A DNA stretch of 64,000 bases. Origin: Caenimonas koreensis DSM 17982 (GTDB lineage: Bacteria > Pseudomonadota > Gammaproteobacteria > Burkholderiales > Burkholderiaceae_C). The stretch covers positions 124,001 through 188,000 of the forward strand of contig NZ_WJBU01000008.1 of NCBI RefSeq assembly GCF_009646335.1. The letters run 5' to 3'. Made by a program: the position numbers and the translations under genes. Under the pieces are notes generated by a model. It worked only from the letters and a program-made list of their open reading frames with translations. It made no database searches and had not been told where the DNA came from. This document shows, piece after piece, positions 35,555 through 44,710 of the stretch (position 1 is the first letter of the stretch; each line of letters starts with the position of its first letter).

Positions 35555-36838
35555 TCAGATGATCGGCAGGAACGGCACGCCGTATTGCGTGAGGCCAGCC
35601 AGGTCGATGTTGTCGTCGTTGTAAACCGTGTCGCCAGCGTAAACCGCGAGCCAGGCCGCGGATGTTTGTGCCATCACGTCCACGAGATAGTTCACATCGC
35701 CCTGCGAGGGTGCAAAGCCAACCACGTTCGTGTACATGAGCGTTGCCAGCTGCGCCGACGTGTACTGCGGATACAGCGTGTCGATGGCCAGGTCAGCAAA
35801 GTCTTCCAGCGTGTAGCCGCTGTCCAGCGCATTGATGACGATGCGCTCGATGGCTTCGTTCTGCACGTAGTCGCCACCGAGCAGCACGCCGATGATGCGA
35901 GCTGCGTCACCCGCATTGCCATTGATGTCGAAGGCCAGGCCGAGGTTGTCGAACTGCACGCGTTCGACATTGAGCAAGGTGTCGTAGCCGTTGCTGCCCA
36001 CGTTGTCTTCAAAGTGGCGCTCCGAGGCATTGCCGCTCATCGTGTATTCGGACGCATTGCCGTTGTACAGAACCCAGTCGAGGCCGTCCCAGCCATCGAG
36101 CGTGTCGTCGCCCTGGGCGCCGATGAGGATGTCTTCACCGGCTTCGCCGTTGAGGTAGTTGGCGCTAGCGCCGCCTACCAGCACGTCGTTGTAGAACGAG
36201 CCAATCACCGCATCGATATTGACGAGCGTGTCGTTGCCCCAGGCGCCCGACGCGCTGCCGGTCCCCAGGTCGACCGTGACGCCACCGGCCACCGGGTTCA
36301 TCGTCACGTACGTGTCGGCCGCGTAGTAGATCGCAGTGTCGAAGCCGGCTGTGCCGCCGTCGATGTAGTCGTCGCCCAGGCCGCCGATGAAGTTGTTGTC
36401 ACCCGCGTGGCCGATCATGGTGTCGTTCATCACGCCGCCATAGATGCCGATGCCTTCGAGCGATGACGTCGAAGAGCTCACCGTGTAGGTCACGGGCACG
36501 TCGTACCAGTGCACGGTGCCGTTGGAGAACTTCAGGAATTCGGTGCCCAGCAGGAAGTCGTCGCCGTCGCGTCCGCTGAACGAGTCGAGCACCAGGAGGT
36601 TGGTATGGGCGACGTAGTTCGCCTCGTTGCGCCATGTCGTCGAGTCGAGCACCATCGAATAGTCGTATTGCAGCTGGGTGCCCGAGAACACAGCCGTGTC
36701 CACGCCCGCGCCGCCGTCGAGATCGTCGTTGCCGGCGCCGCCCGTCATGGTGTCGTTGCCGTCCATGCCCCAGATGATGTCGTTGTCCAGGCCACCTGTG
36801 AGGGTGTTGGGGCCACTGTCGCCTTGAATGAATGCCAT
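35555..36838 (-). CDS. RTX-like calcium-binding protein with DUF4214-like C-terminus
   Basis: The 427-aa protein begins with classical hemolysin-type nonapeptides (GGLDNDIIWGMDGNDTMTGGAGNDDLDGGAG), has a second block at 145-250 (GGLGDDYIDGG, GEAGEDILIGAQGDDTLDGWDG), and ends in a helical segment (IERIVINALDSGYTLEDFADLAI ... YTNVVGFAPSQGDVNYLV) resembling DUF4214 regions of S-layer-like exoproteins. No signal peptide is seen, so type I export is likely. AAGGAG precedes the ATG. It is distinct from the MYGDA giants at 16-24 kb, whose repeats differ. Confidence 0.88.
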   Translation of the reverse strand: MAFIQGDSGPNTLTGGLDNDIIWGMDGNDTMTGGAGNDDLDGGAGVDTAVFSGTQLQYDYSMVLDSTTWRNEANYVAHTNLLVLDSFSGRDGDDFLLGTEFLKFSNGTVHWYDVPVTYTVSSSTSSLEGIGIYGGVMNDTMIGHAGDNNFIGGLGDDYIDGGTAGFDTAIYYAADTYVTMNPVAGGVTVDLGTGSASGAWGNDTLVNIDAVIGSFYNDVLVGGASANYLNGEAGEDILIGAQGDDTLDGWDGLDWVLYNGNASEYTMSGNASERHFEDNVGSNGYDTLLNVERVQFDNLGLAFDINGNAGDAARIIGVLLGGDYVQNEAIERIVINALDSGYTLEDFADLAIDTLYPQYTSAQLATLMYTNVVGFAPSQGDVNYLVDVMAQTSAAWLAVYAGDTVYNDDNIDLAGLTQYGVPFLPII

Positions 36839-36938
36839 CGCTTGAGCTCCTTCTTGTGTGGATGTGATTAACGAAGGAGCGCGAGCTTACATTCGTAGGA
36901 CGGGGCCGCATAATTCTGTGAACAAGAGCGGACAGCAC

Positions 36939-38090
36939 ATGACTCACCAGAAAAAGACCATCGCCCTTCCGACGATGACGCCCGGCACCTCACGCGGCAT
37001 CGTCGTGCATCACTTCGGCAAGCGAGGTGCGCGACCCAAGGCGTACCTGCAGGCTGCGATCCACGCCAATGAGCTGCCGGGTGCAATGGCATTGCATTAC
37101 CTGATGCCAATGCTCGTCGAGGCCGACAAGAAGGGCCTGATCAAGGGCGAGATCATCGTGGTGCCCACAGTGAACCCGATAGGCCTGTCGCAGCTCATGG
37201 GCCACAACCACCTGGGCCGCTACGACTTCCTCGGCCGCGACAACTTCAATCGCAACTGGCTCGACCTGTCTGAAGGCGTGAGCGAACGCGTGGGCAAGCA
37301 GCTTGGCAAACATGCGCAAGACAACGTGGAGCTGATTCGCAAGGCAGCGCGCGCCGAACTCGACGCCATGAAGCCGCTCAATGAATTGCAGACCTTGCGC
37401 GTGGAGGTGATGAAGCTCTCAGCCGACGCAGACATCGTGCTCGACCTGCACTGCGACCAGGACGGCGTGCTTCACCTGTTTGCATCGAACCGCGACTTGC
37501 ATGGCCCCGCGCAAATGCTGGCGGCTGACCTGGGCGCAGAAGCGACGCTCTACAGCGACCCGTATCCCGATGCGCTGACGTTTGCCGGCGTGCACGGCGG
37601 CTTGTTCGCGCGCCTGGCCGACAAGTATCCGCAGGCGAACATTCCGCCCGCCTGCCATTCAACAACCGTGGAATACCGTGGCCAGCACAACGTGAGCCAT
37701 CCACTGGGTGAGGCCGACGGTACAAACCTGTACCGGCACCTCGTGCGGCGCGGCGTGATTGCGGGCCGCGCGGGCAAGCTGCCCAAGCTCAAATACGAAC
37801 CCACGCCGATTGGCGGCATGGACGTGGGCTATTCACCCACGACGGGCATTCTTGTGTACCACCACGCCAAGGGCACATGGGTCAAAAAGGGCGACGTGAT
37901 CTGCGACGTGATCGACCCGAGCGACCCACGCGGCGCAAAGGCCCGCACGCCAGTGAAAGCCCGCACCGACGGCCTCTTCTACAGCGGCAAGCAAAACGGC
38001 AAGCTGGTGTGGCCGGGCGCTGTTGTCTTCGCGATCGCCGGCACCAAGTTGCTCGCGCACCGCAAGGGCAAGAACGGGTTGGACGACTAA
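36939..38090 (+). CDS. Succinylglutamate desuccinylase/aspartoacylase-family metallohydrolase
   Basis: The 383-aa enzyme has the zinc-hydrolase pattern of the AstE/AspA family: AAIHANELPGAMAL (H and E ligands), DRNFNRNWL-like NFNRNW, DIVLDLHCDQDGVLH (third ligand His) and VEYRGQHNVS near the C-terminus. It would cleave an N-acyl amino acid or a related amide or ester; the substrate is unknown. I start at ATG 36939; the longer frame has no ribosome-binding site. Its stop overlaps that of the convergent decarboxylase-like gene by 3 bp. Confidence 0.88.
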   Translation: MTHQKKTIALPTMTPGTSRGIVVHHFGKRGARPKAYLQAAIHANELPGAMALHYLMPMLVEADKKGLIKGEIIVVPTVNPIGLSQLMGHNHLGRYDFLGRDNFNRNWLDLSEGVSERVGKQLGKHAQDNVELIRKAARAELDAMKPLNELQTLRVEVMKLSADADIVLDLHCDQDGVLHLFASNRDLHGPAQMLAADLGAEATLYSDPYPDALTFAGVHGGLFARLADKYPQANIPPACHSTTVEYRGQHNVSHPLGEADGTNLYRHLVRRGVIAGRAGKLPKLKYEPTPIGGMDVGYSPTTGILVYHHAKGTWVKKGDVICDVIDPSDPRGAKARTPVKARTDGLFYSGKQNGKLVWPGAVVFAIAGTKLLAHRKGKNGLDD

Positions 38091-38455
38091 GCCTCGTTCA
38101 CCACTTCCGCCGCACTGCGCATCGCGTCGATTGCGGCAGGAAAGCCGCAGTACACCGTGGCGTGCAGGAATATCTCCTGCAGCTCCTGCTTTGTCACGCC
38201 GTTATTCAGCGCGCCGCGCACATGCACTTTCAGCTCGTGCATGCGGCCCAGCGCGACAAGCATCGACACCGTGACGATGCTGCGCGTCTTCAAGTCGATG
38301 CCGTCGCGCTGCCAGGTGTTGCCCCACGCATGGCGCGTGACCAGGTCCTGCATCGGCGCGGTGAAGTCGCTCACGTTCTTCAGCGCGGCATCGACGTAGT
38401 CGCGCCCGAGAACCGCGCGGCGCGTGGCCAGCCCCTTGTCGTAGTCGTTGTCCAT
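38087..38455 (-). CDS. Carboxymuconolactone decarboxylase-family protein
   Basis: The 122-aa protein starts at ATG 38455 after CTGGAG. It resembles PcaC-type gamma-carboxymuconolactone decarboxylases: DFTAPMQDLVTRHAWGNTWQRDGI, KTRSIVTVSMLVALGRMHELKVHVRGALNNGVTKQEL and EIFLHATVYCGFPAAIDAM, with the His and Cys of the active-site helix. AhpD-type CxxC is absent. No other protocatechuate-pathway genes are adjacent, so its pathway is uncertain. The gene overlaps the convergent hydrolase gene. Confidence 0.88.
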   Translation of the reverse strand: MDNDYDKGLATRRAVLGRDYVDAALKNVSDFTAPMQDLVTRHAWGNTWQRDGIDLKTRSIVTVSMLVALGRMHELKVHVRGALNNGVTKQELQEIFLHATVYCGFPAAIDAMRSAAEVVNEA

Positions 38456-38510
38456 GTTGGCTCCAGCGAAAAAATCAGGAGCCGCGAGCATACGCCCAGG
38501 TCGTGGCCGC

Positions 38511-39926
38511 TCAGGTCGTGGCCAGCCGCTCGAATGGCAACGACTGCTTGACCAGGATCACGGTGCACGGCGCGGCCATGGCCACCTTCACCGGCACAGT
38601 CGCCACGAACCTTTGAAGCTGCAGCCCGTGCGTGGCCGCGCCCATCACGATCAGGCTGACGTGGTTGCCTTCGGCGTAGCGCAAGAGCGCCTGCGCAACA
38701 TCGCCCGACTCGATGACGTGGAAGCTCGCCTGGTGGCCGTCCAGGTCAAGCCCCCTCGCCCACTGCTGCAATGCGCCCGAGGCCTGGCGATGCTGCTCGG
38801 TCTCACTCGAGCCCGGTCCTGTGACAGGCGCATCGATCACCGTGACGCAGGCCAGCCGCGCGCCGGAGCGCGTGCCGAGCGAGCGCTGCACAGCCTGCCG
38901 CAACGAATACAGCGTGGCATCCGTGGCTCCGCGCGAAGGCACAGCGACCATGACGATGGGCACCTCCTCCACTTCACGCGCGGGCAGCGGGCTGGGTTGG
39001 TATTGCATTCCGGCGGCCTTGAACCAGCGCTTCATGTGTTCGCCGAAACTGGTCGGCCGGGTGCGCTCGCCGAGGGCCGTGATGCTGACCTGGTCGGGAT
39101 GCTGCAGATCGAATGCGACGTGCGCCGCCGACGAATAGCGCTTGGCCGCCTCGGGCTGCAGGCAACGCAGGATCACTTCCTGCAGCCACGTCGGCAAGTC
39201 GGGCCGGCGGGCGCGCGGTGGCACAGGGTCGGCCCACAGGCGTTGCCGCAGCCCGCCCTGGGTTTCCGGCGCGCCGAACGGCAGCCGCCCGGTGGCCAGT
39301 TCGTAGAGGATCACGCCGATCGCGAACACGTCGCTGCGCGGATCGCCGCGCACACCCACCACTTGCTCAGGCGCAATCCACGCAGGCGAGCCCACGGCCT
39401 TGCGCAATTCCTCGGCCAGCAAGTCGGGGTAGAGCGCATGCCATGCCAGCCCGAAGTCGATCAGCACTGCGTTGCCGTCGGGCTGCATGATGACGTTGGC
39501 AGGCTTCAAGTCGAGGTGGCAGGCGTTCTGCAAATGCAGCGCGTGCACAGCGCTTGCCAGAGCGGCGCCCAGTGTGCGCAGCTGGTCGGGCGTGAGCGGC
39601 AGGTCTTGATCGATGATGGCTTGAAGCGTTCGGCCGTCGAAGTACTCCATCACGATATAGGGCACAACGCCCACGTCCCCCGCAGCTACAAAGCGCGGGA
39701 TGTGCGGCCCGCGCAAGACCGGCAGCAGCTGCAGCTCGACCTCGAAGCTCACGATGTTCTCCGCACCGTCGCCGTCCGCCATGCGCGGCACTTTCATGGC
39801 CATCGGGAACGGCGCTTGCCGCCCATTGGCATAGTCCACCCGATAGATGTGCGCCATGCCGCCGGCGTGCAGGCACTCCCGCACGACAAAGCCGTCAAGT
39901 TCGGCGCCGTCTTCCAGCAGTTTCAT
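38511..39926 (-). CDS. Ser/Thr protein kinase fused to universal stress protein domain
   Basis: Residues 10-285 of this 471-aa protein form a Hanks-type kinase: glycine loop LHAGGMAHIYRV, catalytic lysine K45, HLDLKPANV with catalytic D139 and metal-binding D157 of DFG. The usual Arg before the catalytic Asp is Leu (HLD), so this is a non-RD kinase, which often does not require activation-loop phosphorylation. Residues about 320-471 are a USP/UspA-like domain (PIVMVAVPSRGATDATLYSL ... VSLIVMGAATHGLQL), suggesting nucleotide or stress sensing. No transmembrane segment is seen, so it is cytosolic. It overlaps the next gene by 4 bp (ATGA), a metallophosphoesterase. Confidence 0.93.
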   Translation of the reverse strand: MKLLEDGAELDGFVVRECLHAGGMAHIYRVDYANGRQAPFPMAMKVPRMADGDGAENIVSFEVELQLLPVLRGPHIPRFVAAGDVGVVPYIVMEYFDGRTLQAIIDQDLPLTPDQLRTLGAALASAVHALHLQNACHLDLKPANVIMQPDGNAVLIDFGLAWHALYPDLLAEELRKAVGSPAWIAPEQVVGVRGDPRSDVFAIGVILYELATGRLPFGAPETQGGLRQRLWADPVPPRARRPDLPTWLQEVILRCLQPEAAKRYSSAAHVAFDLQHPDQVSITALGERTRPTSFGEHMKRWFKAAGMQYQPSPLPAREVEEVPIVMVAVPSRGATDATLYSLRQAVQRSLGTRSGARLACVTVIDAPVTGPGSSETEQHRQASGALQQWARGLDLDGHQASFHVIESGDVAQALLRYAEGNHVSLIVMGAATHGLQLQRFVATVPVKVAMAAPCTVILVKQSLPFERLATT

Positions 39927-40669
39927 CGCCCCTCCTCCAGTCGCCTCGCGAAGTATTCGTTCAAACCTGCCGCGCGAATGGCCGCTGCGGCACTCAAGTG
40001 GTCATAGGGCACGCGGTGAAACGTGAGCGCCGATGCCGCGCTGTCCCAGATGGCGTACATCGCTGCCGTCTTGCCATCGCGCGGCTGGCCGACCGAGCCG
40101 ATCGTCGCCGTCCACTGGCGGTGCGCGGGCATGGGCACCGCGACGCCCGGCACCGGGTCAAAGACCATCAACCCGCGGCCCGCACCGCGGTAGAAGACGC
40201 GCTGATGGTGCACGTGGCCCACGAAGACATGGCGCACGCCCTCACCCGCCGACGCAAGGCTTGCCTGGGCACGATGGGCGTTGTCGACGTAGTGCCACGC
40301 GGCGGGATCGTCCGCGCTTGCATGCACGAGCAGCACGTCGCCCGATGCATGGCGCAGCGGCAGTTGTGACAGGAAGGCACGCTGTGAGGCGTCGAGCTGC
40401 GCGTGCGTCCAGGAGGCGGTGGCGTCTTCCATCGTTGCAGTGGTGGCTGGCGGGTTCACGGCCAGGGCGTCGTGGTTGCCCTGCAGCACCACCGCCTGCT
40501 CGCGCGCCAGGGCCATGGCGCGTGCGACAACTTCGGCTGGCTCTGCCCCGTAACCCACCAGGTCACCCAGCAAGGCGTAGTGGGTGGCGCCTTGCGACGC
40601 CGCGTGCGCCAGGCACGCGTCGAACGCGCGCATGTTGGCGTGGATGTCACTGAGCAAGGCTAGTTTCAT
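39923..40669 (-). CDS. Metallophosphoesterase coupled to the kinase gene
   Basis: The 248-aa protein starts at ATG 40669. It has the calcineurin-like phosphoesterase motifs in order: SDIHAN, GDLVGYGAEP, GNHDAL, VHASADD and GHVHHQ, all metal ligands intact. It could be a protein phosphatase, a nucleotidase or a diadenosine-type hydrolase. It is upstream of the kinase-USP gene with an ATGA overlap, so the two are made together; opposing activities on one substrate are plausible but not shown. Confidence 0.88.
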   Translation of the reverse strand: MKLALLSDIHANMRAFDACLAHAASQGATHYALLGDLVGYGAEPAEVVARAMALAREQAVVLQGNHDALAVNPPATTATMEDATASWTHAQLDASQRAFLSQLPLRHASGDVLLVHASADDPAAWHYVDNAHRAQASLASAGEGVRHVFVGHVHHQRVFYRGAGRGLMVFDPVPGVAVPMPAHRQWTATIGSVGQPRDGKTAAMYAIWDSAASALTFHRVPYDHLSAAAAIRAAGLNEYFARRLEEGR

Positions 40670-40788
40670 GGGCGAGGAGGTCCTGCATGCATTCTGCAAT
40701 CGCCGGGGCGCCATGGCACACGGGGCGGTTGAGCTGTGTCAACCAACCTGAAGACGAAAGCCTCACGTGGACTTAGGCGCACTTTCTG

Positions 40789-40816
40789 GAACGAGTGAGC
40801 CTTTGTTGTTACTCAG
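40789..40816 (+). promoter_or_regulatory. ECF/HrpL-like promoter motif before orphan gene
   Basis: GGAACG (40789-40794), 15 bp, then TTACTCA (40810-40816). Compared with the HrpL-type GGAACC-N15/16-CCACNNA, the -35 has one mismatch and the -10 two. Position, 30 bp before the ATG, fits a transcription start near 40822. It shares spacing with 49071-49098. Confidence 0.35.
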
Positions 40817-40846
40817 TCCACAAGCAACTCCATCGAAAGCAAGGCC

Positions 40847-42709
40847 ATGTCAAGCATCCTGAAGGCACTCCGCCGCAAACCACCGACCCCCTCCGAAAAT
40901 TCTTCGGGCACACCATCACTGATTTCTGCTGACCCGTCACCGTCTTTGGGCACGCGGTCACTCACTAGCGTGACTCAATCTCAGGGACCGAGAAACTCCG
41001 ACTCCGGTTCGGATGTTGGTCACCCGCCGCCCCCGCTGAGCAACCGATCGAGCGTCGCCGAAAGCAAAGGCCGGCGCGCCGAGCCCAGCAGCAGCAGCAA
41101 CAACTCTGGGTCGCCTGAGCCCTCCCATGCAAACAGCACCACGTCTACGAGTTCAGTCGGCAGTACGGATGAAAGCTTCAGGCCAACAGTTGCGCCGCGG
41201 GCGCCCATTCCGAAAGTTCCCCGGAGTCACTTGACGCCCACACAGTTCACCGGCGCGCTCACAACAATGGCCAATCAAAGCGTTGCGAACCTGAGCAGCG
41301 TGATGAACTCGTTGCTCGCATCGAACAAGCCCGCCCCCGATCTGAGCACGAAAGAGGGGCAAGCCGAGGACTTCAGACGCGAGATGCTTCTGCTCGATAC
41401 GAACGCGCGTTTCAGCCGAATGACTGCAGCGAAGGACAAGCCGCGCCGTCCCGTGACCACGCTCACTGGAGCGGCACTATTGCTCCTGCCGCACGTCCTG
41501 CCTGAAACCTTTGCACCCCGGCGAGCGACGAACTACAACGCCAAGTTTTCGGAAACGGTGACGGCCGCATGCTCAAGTTGGCGTACCGAAGATTTGGAAA
41601 CCGTTCGCAGGCAGGTGAGGCAACTTCTTGCCGCGCCTGCCAAGAACCCGGACGGCGATATTCACAAGCACCTTGCGCTCCTTGAAACTGGAATCAGCAG
41701 CGTGCTGAGAAAGCGGCCGCCGGGATGGGAACCGCTCTTTGGACGTGCGGAACCAGAAGCACAAGAGCAGCAAGAGCTACCCGACCCGGATGTGGCTGCA
41801 AGTGCAGCCGCACGAAACGCGCCCGCGCTTCCCGACTTCCGGGATGTGACGGGCGTGTTGCGGCGCAAAGGCTCACTGATGGCCGCCGACATCAAACGCA
41901 TGAGGGAACGCCCCCAATACCCCAATGGGACGTTCGACCCTGACTACGGCGCGGTAGGCGTCTATGCGTCGCGGCGATACGAGAGGTGGATGAACGACGT
42001 AGCCAGCGCGTTCCCGGAATTGACGGTGGCGCAGAATCGCGCCATCGCGATTGAAGGCCTTGCGATGCTGGCCGATACCAACTTTGAACAAGTCGAGGTC
42101 CTGCTCGCGTGCCTTTCAGCGCAAGAGCTTGCTGAAATTCAGCAGTCTCGCGGAGCGTACGAGGCCTTCGACGTCCGCCGGGAAGTACTCACGGACATGG
42201 CGGCGCGGGCTCTACCTCAGCGCCTGATCCGCGACCTTGACGCAGCTGTGCAGCAAGTGACCGACGTCACCGAAGGCATCCGGGCAAGAAAATCAAGTAC
42301 CAGTCGCTACGCCGGTGGCGCCGTTGCTGCAGAAATTCGCATCATTGCAGCCGCATTGGCCAAGGCAGCGCAGAGCGTCACACATTTGGCTGAACAGTTT
42401 CCAGGCGAGCGATCAGACGAGGCGATATCCCAGGCCAAAGCCAGCCTACAGTTGCAATTGAGCATGACAAACGACGTCGGCCTGGCCCGTGCCGACGATT
42501 CGACAAGAGAGTTGTACTACGCTTCGCTCACGCAGATCGGAATCACACCAAGCAGTAGCTCCAACAGTTCAGCGGCCTCGGTCGAACCGGAAATCGAACC
42601 ACCAGTGCAGGCGTTCAGGCCCACACGCTGGACAGCTGGCTCGACCAACATTTCACCGCCAACGTTTGACCATGCCAGGGGCAAGCCGCCGGGATCGAGC
42701 CCGCAATAG
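40847..42709 (+). CDS. Unrecognised 620-aa protein with disordered Ser-rich N-terminus
   Basis: I do not recognise this protein. Residues 1-110 are Ser/Pro/Asn-rich and probably disordered (SSSSNNSGSPEPS), residues 120-560 look mostly alpha-helical (e.g. RRYERWMNDVASAFPELTVAQNRAIAIEGLAMLAD), and the last 60 are again Ser/Pro-rich. There is no signal peptide. A serine-rich N-terminus and soluble helical body are typical of type III secreted effectors, and a GGAAC-type ECF/HrpL-like element lies upstream, but no secretion genes are in the window. A phage-derived or other accessory origin is also possible. Its base composition looks somewhat less GC-rich than its neighbours by eye. Confidence 0.75.
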   Translation: MSSILKALRRKPPTPSENSSGTPSLISADPSPSLGTRSLTSVTQSQGPRNSDSGSDVGHPPPPLSNRSSVAESKGRRAEPSSSSNNSGSPEPSHANSTTSTSSVGSTDESFRPTVAPRAPIPKVPRSHLTPTQFTGALTTMANQSVANLSSVMNSLLASNKPAPDLSTKEGQAEDFRREMLLLDTNARFSRMTAAKDKPRRPVTTLTGAALLLLPHVLPETFAPRRATNYNAKFSETVTAACSSWRTEDLETVRRQVRQLLAAPAKNPDGDIHKHLALLETGISSVLRKRPPGWEPLFGRAEPEAQEQQELPDPDVAASAAARNAPALPDFRDVTGVLRRKGSLMAADIKRMRERPQYPNGTFDPDYGAVGVYASRRYERWMNDVASAFPELTVAQNRAIAIEGLAMLADTNFEQVEVLLACLSAQELAEIQQSRGAYEAFDVRREVLTDMAARALPQRLIRDLDAAVQQVTDVTEGIRARKSSTSRYAGGAVAAEIRIIAAALAKAAQSVTHLAEQFPGERSDEAISQAKASLQLQLSMTNDVGLARADDSTRELYYASLTQIGITPSSSSNSSAASVEPEIEPPVQAFRPTRWTAGSTNISPPTFDHARGKPPGSSPQ

Positions 42710-42769
42710 GCGCATGGCGCGCACACGCCAGGCCACGCGGCATAAACTCACGGCCATCAGGAGATTGCC

Positions 42770-43360
42770 GTGTCCACACCCCGCTACCCGCTCGCCGAAC
42801 TTGCCAGCCTGCCCGACGACATCCGCGCCAAAGTGCTCGAAGTGCAGGAGAAAGCCGGCTTCGTGCCGAACGTGTTTCTCGCCCTTGCGCGCCGGCCTGC
42901 CGAGTGGCGTGCATTCTTTGCATATCACGATGCATTGATGACGCCCGAGACGGCGGGGCGCGAAAGCGGCTTGACCAAGGGCGACCGCGAAATGATCGTC
43001 ACCACGACGAGCGCGGCCAACAAATGCCTCTACTGCGTCGTCGCGCACGGCGCGATCTTGCGCATCTACGAAAAGAAGCCGCTCGTCGCCGACCAGGTGG
43101 CGGTGAATTACCGTAAGGCCGACATCACACCGCGCCAGATGGCGATGCTCGACTTCGCGATGAAGGTCTGCCTGCACTCCGATGAAGTCGGCGAAGCCGA
43201 TTTCGCGGCGCTGCACGCGCACGGCTTTTCAGACGAAGACATCTGGGACATCGCATCGATCACGGCGTTCTTCGGCTTGTCGAACCGCATCGCGAGCTTC
43301 TCGAGCATGATGCCCAACCCGGAGTTCTACTTGATGGGGCGGGTGCCGAAGCAGAAGTAG
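42770..43360 (+). CDS. AhpD-like peroxidase-related protein
   Basis: The 196-aa protein starts at GTG 42770 with AGGAGA 6 nt upstream. It shows the CMD/AhpD redox signature: NKCLYCVVAHG (CxxC-x3-H) in the helical core, plus KVLEVQEKAGFVPNVF near the N-terminus, typical of uncharacterised peroxidase-related enzymes. It would reduce peroxides with a thiol partner or act as a scaffold. It sits between the orphan gene (60 bp before) and the convergent thioesterase. Confidence 0.92.
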   Translation: MSTPRYPLAELASLPDDIRAKVLEVQEKAGFVPNVFLALARRPAEWRAFFAYHDALMTPETAGRESGLTKGDREMIVTTTSAANKCLYCVVAHGAILRIYEKKPLVADQVAVNYRKADITPRQMAMLDFAMKVCLHSDEVGEADFAALHAHGFSDEDIWDIASITAFFGLSNRIASFSSMMPNPEFYLMGRVPKQK

Positions 43361-43393
43361 GCATGCGGTTGCACGCCCGCGCTTGACGCACCC

Positions 43394-43813
43394 TCAGGAC
43401 ACCACTGCCCGCAACCAGTCCGGCAGTGGCTTTGACTTCTGCTCTTTGTAGTTCACCCACACGGTCGTGGCGCCACCTGCTGCGTTGATCATGCCGGGGT
43501 TGTCCACCCGCTCCATCGTCGCCCAGGTCTCGAAGCTCGTGCGGCCCGGGTCGCTCGCGTACATCTTGATCAGCACATCGCCCGGGTACTCAAGCTGCCG
43601 GTAAAAATTGCAGAACGCATTGATGATCACGACGCCCTCGCCGCCGGCATCCAGCGGGCTGCCCAGCGAATGCATCCAGTCGATGCGCGCCGTCTCAAGA
43701 AACCGGAAGTACGACGCGTTGTTCAAGTGCCCCATCGCGTCCATGTCGCCCCACCGGATGGGGATGACTGACTGATAGACGAGCTTCTTCTGCTCAGGTA
43801 TCTCGATTCGCAT
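43394..43813 (-). CDS. Acyl-CoA thioesterase, 4HBT hotdog family
   Basis: ATG 43813 gives 139 aa of a hotdog-fold thioesterase: VIPIRWGDMDAMGHLNNASYFRFLETARIDW is the 4HBT signature with Asp/His for thioester hydrolysis, and TSFETWATMERVDNPG follows. The substrate is a small acyl-CoA, not defined here. Its start overlaps the stop of the dehydrogenase upstream (TGATG), so translation is coupled. Confidence 0.92.
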   Translation of the reverse strand: MRIEIPEQKKLVYQSVIPIRWGDMDAMGHLNNASYFRFLETARIDWMHSLGSPLDAGGEGVVIINAFCNFYRQLEYPGDVLIKMYASDPGRTSFETWATMERVDNPGMINAAGGATTVWVNYKEQKSKPLPDWLRAVVS

Positions 43814-44595
43814 CAGACGCCGAAGCCATCGTCCGCCGCGATCACGGCGCCATTGATGAAGTGGCTCTGGCTGCTCGCCAGCAGCACGATCAGCGCGTCG
43901 AGGTCTTCCGGCGAGCCCACGCGCTTGCGCGGCAGCATCTGAACGAGCTTCTGGCCCTGCTCCGTCTGCCAGTGGTGATGATTGATTTCCGTGTCGATAT
44001 AGCCGGGGCAGATCGCATTCACGTTGATGCCGAAGCGGCCCCACTCCAGCGCCATCGCCTTGGTCATTTGCACGACTGCTGCCTTGCTCATGGCGTAAGC
44101 GCCGATCTGCGGCAGCACTTTCAGCCCCGCCATCGAAGCGATGTTGATGATTCGCCCGCCTGTGTAAGTGCCGGGTGCCGCACCGCGCGCGCGGGCCAGC
44201 ATGCGCTTGCCCACTTCCTGCGCGACGAAGAATGCGCCCTTCACATTCGTGTCGAAGATGAAGTCGTAGTCTTCTTCAGTCACATCCTGGATACGCTGCG
44301 TGGTGCTCACGCCAGAGTTGTTGACCAGGATGTCGATGGAGCCCACTTCGGTTTCTGCATGCGCCACGGCAGCGCGGATGCTGTCGATCGACGTCACATC
44401 GAGTTCAAGCACGTGGGCGTCGCCGCCTTCAGCTTCAATGCGCGCGCGCAGGTCCTTGAGCTTTTCCACGCGGCGGCTGGCCAGCACAACAGCAGCGCCT
44501 GCGCGTGAGAGCGTGCGCGCAAACTGCGCGCCCAGCCCGCTGGAGGCACCGGTCACGAAGGCGACGCGGCCGGACAAATCAATGCTGTAACTCAC
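43813..44595 (-). CDS. Short-chain dehydrogenase/reductase
   Basis: I start at GTG 44595, preceded by AGGAGA; the longer frame overlaps the divergent gene. The 260-aa protein has TGASSGLG (cofactor loop), LVNNSG, and the catalytic S ... YAMSK (Tyr/Lys) with ICPGYIDT. SDRs of this kind oxidise or reduce acyl, 3-hydroxyacyl or steroid-like substrates. Coupling to a thioesterase and the divergent ETF-quinone oxidoreductase gene suggests fatty-acid metabolism. Confidence 0.93.
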   Translation of the reverse strand: MSYSIDLSGRVAFVTGASSGLGAQFARTLSRAGAAVVLASRRVEKLKDLRARIEAEGGDAHVLELDVTSIDSIRAAVAHAETEVGSIDILVNNSGVSTTQRIQDVTEEDYDFIFDTNVKGAFFVAQEVGKRMLARARGAAPGTYTGGRIINIASMAGLKVLPQIGAYAMSKAAVVQMTKAMALEWGRFGINVNAICPGYIDTEINHHHWQTEQGQKLVQMLPRKRVGSPEDLDALIVLLASSQSHFINGAVIAADDGFGV

Positions 44596-44710
44596 GAGGG
44601 TCTCCTGCCTAAAATGAAGAAGCTGTCCTGTCGGGCACGCGAGAGTGCTGCGTGCATCAATAGAATCCGCCAAGACTGTCCAATTCATTATGAGCGAGAA
44701 GACCCACCCC

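Noticed and set aside
40741-40846. PIP-box type (TTCG-N16-TTCG) HrpX-dependent promoter before the orphan gene
   Set aside because: No paired TTCG motifs are present; the GGAAC-type element is a better, though uncertain, match.
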